The notes under the pieces: model-generated
Database searches by the model: none
Seen by the model: the letters and a program-made list of their open reading frames with translations, nothing else
What the model was told of the DNA's origin: nothing
Program-made: the position numbers and the translations under genes
Assembly (NCBI GenBank): GCA_000934385.1
Contig: KN880657.1
Location: forward strand, 1 to 39,221
Direction: 5' to 3'
DNA: 39,221 nucleotides
Source of the DNA: Cylindrobasidium torrendii FP15055 ss-10
Taxonomy: Eukaryota > Basidiomycota > Agaricomycetes > Agaricales > Physalacriaceae
Shown: one piece after another, positions 32,076 through 39,221 of the stretch
Layout: each line of letters opens with the position of its first letter
Numbering within the stretch: position 1 is the stretch's first letter

Positions 32076-33213
32076 ATGACTGCCAACGTTTTGAGCCAAG
32101 TTTTGCGTCGTCGTCTTGGGACTTGCAGGTCAACACCATCCAAACACCTCCCAAAGCCTTTGTTGGCTCATCGTTCATTTGGGCTTCGCTTGGTTTCGAC
32201 AACTCCCGGCGCCTTCCCTGTCACATCCGACGTGAAATCTTCTCTATTCTATCCTATCCAAAGCGGTCCAACGCGCACAATCATGCCAACATTTCCCTCA
32301 CCCGAAGCAGAGCGGTTGTTCAAGAAAGAGCGCCTCGCGCTCGTGTTCCGTATCTTGCACCGCTTCGGAATGGCGGAGGGTATTGCAGGTCCGTCACTTG
32401 ACCATCTGCTTGTTTCTCGTACACCGACTGACCCTGAATTATAGGCCACTGTTCGATGCGTGACCCCGTCGACCCGAGCACATTTTGGGTGAACCCACAA
32501 GGACGTAGCTTCGCTCTCATGAAGCAATCAGACTTGGCGCAATGCCGCGTCGAGGACGGCGCTGTTATTGAGAGTGGGAACCTGCCGATAGACGCGTCTG
32601 CAACGTCAATCCATTCACAGATATACCGTGCGCGAGGCCCCTCTGCAAACGCACTTGTCCATGTGCACTCCCCGAGTACGAAGGCCTTCTCGGCGTTGGG
32701 TAGAACGCTGGACATGATATCGCAGGACGCATGCGCATACTACCAGGAGCAGGTCCTGGTACCATTCGGCGGCGCAGTATTCGATAACGAGGAGGGTCTG
32801 AGGATTGCGCGCTTGTTGGGGAGTGAGAAAAAGATAGCCATTTTGCAGAATCATGGGATTCTTGCGGTAGGCAGTCTTGCGATCGAGGAAGCTGCTTGGT
32901 GGTAAGCCTGCATCCTCCCTCACTCAAATTACACATCCTGACATTATAACATTGCAACAGGATGATCAACTTTGACAGTATGTCCTTGGCCCGACGGGAA
33001 AGACACACCAGCTGACATTTGATCTTAGTGTGCTGCAAGGCGCAGCTTCTCGCAGATGCCGCACTTCGCCCTGGTGAAGAATATGTCGTTGCCTCTGAGG
33101 CTCACATACTGGCCTCGAAGCATGAGATGGGCTCGCCCGAGATGGGATGGTTCTCTTTGGCGGCTTACATAGACGAAGAGGAGCATCATTCACAAGGTGC
33201 ACACAAGCTTTGA
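32076..33213 (+). CDS. Class II aldolase/adducin domain protein
   Basis: Four exons joined across introns of 56, 59 and 51 nt give 323 residues. The domain begins after about residue 75 with RLALVFRILHRFGMAEGIAGHCSMRDP and continues through FWVNPQG, LVHVHSPSTKAFSALG and ILQNHGILAVG. HVHS and the later NHG histidine are the metal-ligand positions of this fold. The closest type I recall is the fungal group of aldolase/adducin proteins of unknown substrate. The first 60 residues are Arg- and Leu-rich without acids (VLRRRLGTCRSTPSKHLPK), like a mitochondrial presequence; an internal ATG at 32283 (MPTFPSPEAERLF) would give a cytosolic form. It is tail to tail with the lectin gene (58 bp). Confidence 0.88.
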
Positions 33214-33271
33214 ATAACCACAAAAATTCCCACAAAAGTCCTATACACCATTATGCTAAGCGAAAAATCCT

Positions 33272-33925
33272 TCAGGCAGAAGCGGACGCAGTCGGAGACG
33301 CCCGAACAGAGGTGTACGTGGTAGAGGGGCCGGCAGCAGGGTCGACATACCACACCTGGTTGATACCAGACCCACAGGTCCACAACTGGACCTACAAACC
33401 ACTTCAGTCCCAGCTACACAAAGGCAAAGAGTCAACCCACAAGAGTGTCTGCGGCGGTGTTACCGTCGGTAAGGTCCAAGCACTTGCCATGGTCAGTCCA
33501 GGCAAGGTGGTTGTCGTCCGTGTAATAGAAGTTCTGGTTCTCGTTGGTGAGCGGGGAGCAGTTCCAGACCTGGAGATGGGTCCCGTCCGCGTTGACACCG
33601 TCCACGACATCGAGGCACTTGTCCGTCCTCGGGGTGCGCAGGGTGCGCACATTGCCTGGGAGTCCGCTGAATGTCCATTCCTGGTTCAGCCCGCCCGAAC
33701 AATCTTGGATGCCCACGCGGCCACCGTCAGCGTTGTCGATGGCAGTGAGACATTTGGTGAAGTCGAGAGCTGGGTGGAGGTACACAGGCCCTTCGACACT
33801 GATCAATGCATAAGCAAATGCATGTAGTGAGTTCGACTTGGGCAAGCGTACTTTGGTTTACCGTCTGCCGCCATTACAATGCCTGCTGCAGCCAACACCG
33901 AGAGCGCTTGAAGATAGGAGAGCAT
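33272..33925 (-). CDS. Secreted ricin-B-type (beta-trefoil) lectin
   Basis: Exons 33925-33862, 33790-33441 and 33391-33272 encode 177 residues. The first 20 (MLSYLQALSVLAAAGIVMAA) are a signal peptide. The rest is one ricin B-type beta-trefoil with three repeats: KCLTAIDN with VGIQDCSGGLNQEWTF, KCLDVVDG with LQVWNCSPLTNENQNF, and KCLDLTDG with VQLWTCGSGINQVW. The second intron restores the last repeat; unspliced, the frame stops at once. A short Ser/Thr/Ala tail follows (STTYTSVRASPTASASA). Such proteins bind galactose-type sugars in cell walls or glycans, and many fungal ones act in defence or host contact; the ligand here is unknown. The MITE at 34302 lies about 370 bp upstream of its start. 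Confidence 0.88.
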
Positions 33926-33985
33926 GTTTGTTAGTCGCTTGAAGATGAGATGAATCCTGCCGTTGTAGTAGAGAGTATAGAGGCT

Positions 33986-33994
33986 TATATAGTC
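33986..33994 (-). promoter_or_regulatory. TATA box of the lectin gene
   Basis: TATATAAGC on the minus strand is about 62 bp upstream of the lectin start codon, a good distance for a short leader in a regulated gene. Confidence 0.6.
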
Positions 33995-34301
33995 GTCTCT
34001 TCCCAGGTGAACCCAGCTGACGGTTTCACGGCGATATACCACCATGTTACAGGCCCAACATCATCTCGCTTGGAAACTATTGTATAGCTCGCTGCTCTGG
34101 TACAGCAACTAAGTGAGCTATGTTCGCCGGGGATTCTCTGGGACTCTACCGGAGCGCATGCAGGGAGCGGCCAGGTTCCCCGCGATCGTCAGAACAAAGG
34201 AGGCGGTCAACTTGGCTTGCCTAATAGAGTAGCCCGGGTTTCAACTCTCCGCTAGGGCCAGGGCATACACTTCGGGTCACAATAGCGGGAGACCTTCCTA
34301 A

Positions 34302-34372
34302 GGGCCCGTTCAGCAGGCGAGATTTTCGCGAGATTTTGGGTCGATTTTGATAGTTTTTGAAAATCTCGATTC
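34302..34372. repeat. Left terminal inverted repeat of the MITE
   Basis: 71 bp. It contains 10-11-bp subunits of the types GCGAGATTTT and GGGTCGATTTT. Four mismatches to the right end all fall in one 11-bp subunit, as if that unit was replaced by conversion from its neighbour. Confidence 0.82.
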
Positions 34373-34833
34373 CTGCGAATTCTGTGCAAGGCACGTCGGG
34401 GGCATTGCGGTCCGTCAGTCCGGCGTGACAACTCGGCACTCGCCGAACTGCAGGCCCTCCTTGTTTCTGCGCGATTGTGGGCATACAGCACCTGTACTTG
34501 TAAGTTGACAGTCCAATTAAACATTGATTAGGTATCTAAAAGCTAAATTACACCCTAATAAGCTGTAGATTTCCCCAAACCAGCGTGGGACACCAGGATG
34601 AACAGTAATGTACTCATTTGGCCCGCTACTGCACGTATACGACATACTAATGGGTCACACACTTCTAAAATGCCGTTAATACGCTGTATCTTTCCTCCTT
34701 TTTCCTTTTCCAGCCCTCAACGGTTCCGTCAACGGCTTTTCTGGCTCACACGGTGCGCCACAGCCTTGATCGTCACGCAAAGTCACTCGTCCCGTGCTCC
34801 GATGCCGACGGCATAGTCCGTGCCTCGCGCCAA

Positions 34834-34904
34834 GAATCGAGATTTTCAAAAACTATCAAAATCGACCCAAAATCGACCCAAAATCTCGCCTGCTGAACGG
34901 GCCC
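34834..34904. repeat. Right terminal inverted repeat of the MITE
   Basis: The reverse complement of the left end over 71 bp. Here the GGGTCGATTTT unit is present twice in tandem. Confidence 0.82.
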
Positions 34905-34907
34905 TAA

Positions 34908-35280
34908 GTAGTTCAAACTCATTTACACAGATTTTTCGGAATTTATCGGCATCTGGGCTTGGAAAACATGGCCTTCCCAAGCCGTGCGCCCGAGGTCGTG
35001 TAATCAGACTGTCGTTATATCCGGACAACCGTCCACTTTTGTCGTAGTCGATTTGGCAAATCAGTGGCAAACAATCCCTTTCTTTTTCCCTTGTTTTCGC
35101 AAATATTCAGATCCACTCACCGTATCGGCTGCAACTGTGGCTTTTCAGTTTGATACATAGCCCAGTGAATATTGTCCACACATACCACCCACATGCAGAG
35201 CACATTAACCGCACTGATTACACTACATAGATAGAACTATAACAACAAAACGAAACTGTAATGAACAAACAATGCATAAA
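34908..35280. other. Intergenic between MITE and the HIR1 stop
   Basis: These 373 bp hold the 3' UTR of HIR1. A small hairpin (GGCTTGG with CCAAGCC, near 34955-34983) is present. No gene was seen. Confidence 0.4.
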
Positions 35281-38279
35281 TCAGGAATCGCTCGCCATCC
35301 TCTTCAACAGATCTTGCCATTCAGTCGCCAGCTTCGAGAGTGTTTTGCTTCTCGCTGTTCGCACATCAGTCTTACACGTACTATAGGACAAGAACAAACA
35401 AGACACACCAAACTGGCCAAGCACAACCTCCTTCAACAAGTCTCTCTTGCCCATTCCCACGACTGTCGCCTCCCACTCCATTGTCTGCCCGGGCCGCCAA
35501 TAAATCGGTCCCGCCAGCTCTTTGATGAGTTCCTCCGCCTTCTGCCTAAATCCCTCGTCTGCGATTTTCTTCGAGTATAGCAACAGCGCCTGCCGGTACT
35601 CGTTCGGACTTTCAAGCAACCGTGCGGCGTGTATTCGACTTTCTAAATGCCCCAGCGTCAATGCCGTATCCCACCATTGGGGCCTCGGTGTCTCCGCTGC
35701 TCGTTCATCCAGAGGGCCAGCAAGGCTTCCCTCGATAGTGTTAATGATGCCATTCAGCGTAGACGACGCCCGCTGGCGGCCTGTCCAAGTGTCCGAGCCT
35801 TCTGCCCACCAGCGCTCAGTAAGCTTGACGAATGTGCAGAGCGCTGCGTCATAAGTGTATACAACGCCATTGGAGCAGTTGAGGACGGGGCTTCCATTGG
35901 GGCAAATGGCGGCGGTGGTCAGAGTAACATTGTTTGTGAGAATGGTTGACAGCGAGACTGGGGGGAAGTGAGCAGTCTGCTTGGCTACATCCCTGTGAAG
36001 TAGTCAGCGCCAATAAAAGCCAATGGGGAAAGGCGGACCAAGAGTAGAGCTGCCCAGCAGATGTAATGACAAGCAAAGAGTCGTTCGCGCCATCTACCAA
36101 TGTACACGGAGATCCTAGGCACATATTCGGCATGAGCCTCAGCGATAAAGGTTAGCCACACCAAAGCGCGCAAAAGCAGGCAGCACATACCTCCGTCCAT
36201 TGTGTGAATACACGTAGACGCAGCCATCGTAGGTCGCTGCAGCTGCGAAGGTTCTTGTGGCTTTTGCCGCGAGGACAGGGGAAGGAAGGTAGTCGAGCCA
36301 GGCTGTCGTTTGCTTGCTTGTCACCATGCGCACTTCTATAACACCGGCAGCCTCGTCATAAGTGCCCTCAAAGATCTCCCCAGGGTGTCCCTCAACGTCT
36401 ACAGTGACGCGGGAAAGCACCGGAGGGACAGGGAGGTTGAGACTGGTAGACGAGGATCCGGCAGAGCCCTGGCTTGTAGTGATTTCGCGTATAGGTATAG
36501 ACTCTCGCGGCTTGTCCCCACCCAAAGTTCTGAAATGCGTTTTTGCCCCAGCTTGTTTCGATTCGGGGGCGGACATCGGGACGTCGGTCGGTGGCCACTC
36601 TGCAAATGGTTGCTCATCTGGTGCGGGGAAGAATGAGTTTGAGGGTCCTGCGTCGACAGCCATGGGTTCCGAGCGGAATGATTTGGGGGCTGAGCTTGAA
36701 CCAAAGGCCAATGGTGAGTTGAACGAAGAGTCGGATTGATTCCCGAATCCGTTGTGGGACGCTGAGGGGATGTCGAAGCCGTTTGCTTTGGGCCTCCGCC
36801 TGCCCTTGTTGGTATTTTTCTTGGCTACCAGCACGTTCACGGCACCACCGTTCAGCTGAGTATTGTCGTTGGAAGGGGCGTGTATGGGTGTGTGGGAATA
36901 TCCAGAAGGTAGTGGTGGTGGTACAAAGCCAAACTTGGCCAGATATTGATCTTGTGCGCTGTGTGGGGCTATGCCTTCGAGCTCTTCAGGTTCGAAGTGG
37001 AATACAGCCAGGGTACCATCACTCGAAGCCGCGTAGAGCGTCAGTCCGTCCCATGACCTGCAAAAATGAGCAACACAATCGAATACAGGCGGGTGTAATT
37101 ACCAGTTCAAGTCCATGATTTGTCTGTCAAATACTTCTTTCGCAACGATCAGAGGCCGAGCCGACTTTGTCTGCCAAACAGATACTGAGCGGTCATCCGC
37201 TCCCAGAGCCACGACAGAGCAAATGTTGGCGGTGGCCATTGGCTGCTCTGGATTCCGCAAGAAGATATGGGGATTGTATGCAGCAACCTCGACGGTGTTC
37301 TCGTGGCCAACCAAGCTGATGTCCGAAGCCCAGGTATTGCGCGTGATTACTGCCGCGATAAACACATAACCTTCGTTGTTGGTAGCATTGGATGCCGTGA
37401 TATGTGCGCCGTCGGGAGACCAACTCAGGCGGCGAAAGAATGTGCTGGTCGGGGAATCCTCGAAAGGTTTCGTGACTTCGGCTTCAAGACCCCAGTCTCG
37501 AGTTCGCCATATCTTCACAGAACGGTCGTCTGACTGGGTCGCAAGGAATTCGCCCACAGGATCCCAACAAACGCCTTTGACGAACCCTTGATGCTGGTCG
37601 AGTTTGTGTAGGCGTTCTAACAGGTATGAGGTTGGTACACAGCGCATTAAACCGGACTATACCGAGTGTATAACCGCACCAGACAATGATGTTAGAATCC
37701 AGTCCGACTGAGGCAAGGTAGCGGTCCTTGGGAGCCCATGCAACATCGGTTACGTCTGAATTGATCAGTTCGAGGTCACACAAACTTCATCTTGACCCAC
37801 CACTTTCATGTCCTGGAAGCCGCTTCAACGGCTTCCAGCCCTCCACATTGACCTCATCCGATCCCCAGACCTTTCCACCGCCGGTTCTGCAGACAGCAAT
37901 TAATGGGCGTTGTAGGAATGTCTGTTACAACGACGCACCTATCCAAGTCCCAAATCATGACAACTTCATCATCACTTCCACTCGCAAGCCATCGTCCCGA
38001 ATGTGCCCATCGAACGCATAAAACTGGACCAGTGTGCATTGTCAGAGTGCATAGACTCTTCGGTGGTTTGTTGGATGCATCAGACTGCTCGTTGAGTATT
38101 GGCTTTGTTGACCACACGCGAATCTTTGCATCAAGACCTCCCGTGGCAATGCGCGAGCCGTCTGGATGAACATGGACTGAAAATATTGACAATCGCTTAG
38201 GCTGCATTGGCTCGCCCGACTCCGTCGTATCTCTCCCCGGTTCGTTGTGGGCAACCCATGCTGGCTTGGTGTAACGCAT
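35281..38279 (-). CDS. HIR1: Histone chaperone HIR1/HIRA
   Basis: Eight exons joined across seven introns of 45-54 nt encode 884 residues, in frame. The start MRYTKPAWVAHNE is that of the family. The N-terminal WD40 propeller is visible: IFSVHVHPDGSRIATGG, IRVWST, VVMIWDLDR, LASVGLDSNIIVW, FLATQSDDRSVKIW and VVALGADDRSVSVWQ. A basic B-domain-like stretch (NTNKGRRRPKANG) follows. The C-terminal HIRA domain has TTAWLDYLPSPVLA, ATYDGCVYVYSHNGRR and WWDTALTLGHLESRIHAA. The protein deposits H3-H4 outside replication, in the nucleus, together with other HIR subunits. The last intron (35408-35355, 54 nt) is in frame and free of stops. Its 3' end faces the MITE. Confidence 0.93.
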
Positions 38280-38520
38280 TATGCGTCGATTGTGCGCGCG
38301 CTGGTGAGCTCGAAGGCGGTGACCGGCAGCGTCGGTGGTGGTCGCAGAGGGAAGCGCGGTAACACGTGGCTTTTACCCTAACCTTGCTTCTACAGATCGG
38401 CGGCGCGCACTCATTCCCAAGCCGCACACCAGCCCTGTAAGATCGGTGGGGGGTGGCCGACGAGCGGCAGGAACAAACCGTAATATAGAGAGTCCCACAT
38501 AACTTATTCGCGATTCATAG

Positions 38521-38673
38521 TTGTTGTCGAAAAGCGATTGCACGCGGCTTCGCCACGCGCTCGGAGGGGTGTACTGCAAGGGTAGATGGGTGAGAATATT
38601 ATTCTTATTATTATTGTCAAAAAGCGATTGCACGCGGTTTCGCCACGCGCTCGAAGGAGTACACTGCAGAGGT
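38521..38673. repeat. Direct repeat, two units of about 63 bp, period 90 bp
   Basis: Unit 1 (38521-38583) and unit 2 (38611-38673) share AAAGCGATTGCACGCGG, TTCGCCACGCGCTCG and ACTGCA with few changes. An A/T-rich spacer of 27 bp lies between them. The G/C-rich core has a partial palindrome (CACGCGG and CCACGCG). It is not part of a supported gene and lies about 240 bp upstream of the HIR1 start. Confidence 0.75.
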
Positions 38674-38716
38674 ACTGTAGTACAGGCCCCCCCATTATAG
38701 GTGGGTAGGCCGGATC

Positions 38717-38840
38717 CGAGTTTGGACAAAAACAGGGCCCGGAGGGCCCTCAGCCTAGGTCCAAATTTGGACAAAAAACAGCCCGCCGCAGGCGAAGCCG
38801 GAGCCCAGTTTGGACAAGAAATGTGCCAGATTTGGTGCGA
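38717..38840. repeat. Degenerate repeat around TTTGGACAA
   Basis: TTTGGACAA with trailing A residues starts at 38721, 38766 and 38809, about 45 bp apart, and a partial TTTGG at 38831. G/C-rich palindromic bits (GGGCCCGGAGGGCCC) lie between. It looks like a piece of an interspersed repeat; no coding function is supported although a long minus frame crosses it. Confidence 0.6.
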
Positions 38841-39221
38841 AAACCGGCACCTCGGCACCCCTGGTGGGCAGCTCATGGGGTTACTACCAACCGCATCATC
38901 ATTCTCAATCCCCATTAATCCTTCATGCATCGTGAAGCTCGATACAGCTATACGCCCTTTGATGCCGTGTATTCTATCTCTACCTGACTTGTAGACTAAC
39001 TTTTGCCTGCACTGTTTTTACTAAAATATCTTCTCTTATTTCAAATTCAATTTAGCATCAAATCTGTTGTCAAATACCTGCGGCAAGTCATATCTGAAAT
39101 GTCAAACCTAACGACGGCGCACACCAGTCTCCTTGTATCCTCCTCTCATCATTCCCCCGGACTTCTGCACGGGTCAAGCCAGCAGCACCGTCATGGTCAT
39201 TCACGACATTGATCTCGCCAT
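38841..39221. other. Right edge, no supported gene
   Basis: An ATG at about 39098 opens a 37-codon frame rich in His and Ser that stops before the window end, and it could be a first exon cut by the edge. No motif or splice partner is visible, so I do not call a gene. Confidence 0.3.

Larger units (their letters stand above)
34299..34907. mobile_element. Tourist/PIF-Harbinger-like MITE with 3-bp TSD
   Basis: A 603-bp element (34302-34904) is bounded by inverted repeats. The left repeat (34302-34372) and the right repeat (34834-34904, reverse complement) agree at 67 of 71 positions and both begin GGGCCCGTTCAGCAGGCGAG. A direct TAA (34299-34301 and 34905-34907) flanks the element. A 3-bp TAA/TTA duplication with a GGGCC-GTT terminus is the signature of Tourist-type MITEs moved by PIF/Harbinger transposases. 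The interior has no convincing coding sequence, so it is non-autonomous. Inside each repeat, CGAGATTTT and AAAATCTCG form a second, nested inverted repeat. The high identity of the ends suggests a fairly recent insertion. Confidence 0.82.

Noticed and set aside
38373..38930. 185-codon minus-strand frame
   Set aside because: It runs through both right-end repeats and owes its internal peptide repeats to them. No splice sites or domain.
39098..39211. 37-codon frame at the right edge
   Set aside because: It is too short, with no motif and no visible splice partner inside the window.
1..39221. CRISPR arrays, rRNA or tRNA genes
   Set aside because: No regularly spaced short repeats were seen. 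By eye I recognised no tRNA or rRNA sequence, but a covariance-model search would be needed to rule out tRNAs.

Overview
The window is nuclear DNA of a basidiomycete fungus, most likely an agaricomycete. Genes lie on both strands at about one per 2 kb. They are cut by about 88 introns, nearly all 44-65 nt long. Several families are typical of agaricomycetes: a solo integrase-core-domain gene, F-box-like proteins, a multi-TM receptor-like protein and a Nik1 histidine kinase without membrane segments. I rebuilt 19 genes by joining exons in frame. For every spliced complete model except the cytochrome P450, the summed exon length was checked to be a multiple of three. Family names come from recognised motifs and memory of the families; no database search was possible.

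Left end (1-5.4 kb): this is a dynamic region. It holds the 3' part of an integrase-core-domain gene cut by the window edge, then two tandem F-box-like paralogues that share a 56-nt intron, then a small four-exon membrane protein on the minus strand.

Middle (5.6-23 kb): an RSC8/SWI3 chromatin-remodelling subunit is divergent from PEX19 (peroxisomal membrane protein import). A 14-exon P450 is divergent from a 12-exon multi-TM protein. An MMTAG2-like RS-tailed protein is divergent from a Thr-rich GPI-type cell-wall protein. Next come RTC1/WDR24 (SEACAT/GATOR2, TORC1 nutrient signalling), a small seven-cysteine protein behind a clear TATA box, and a DUF1295 membrane reductase-like protein.

Right (23-39 kb): a Nik1/Os-1 group III hybrid histidine kinase (osmotic stress, phenylpyrrole target) is divergent from a MARVEL-domain membrane protein. 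They are followed by the tRNA dihydrouridine synthase DUS1, a class II aldolase/adducin protein, a secreted ricin-B-type lectin, a 603-bp Tourist/PIF-Harbinger-like MITE with 3-bp target-site duplications, and the histone chaperone HIR1/HIRA. The last 700 bp are repeat-rich: a 90-bp-period direct repeat and a degenerate 45-bp repeat.

Most genes are unrelated housekeeping genes, not a pathway cluster. I found no convincing new multi-gene system. The most interesting items are the MITE in the lectin promoter region, two conserved but uncharacterised small proteins, two GC-AG introns, and introns in PEX19 and HIR1 that could be retained without breaking the frame.
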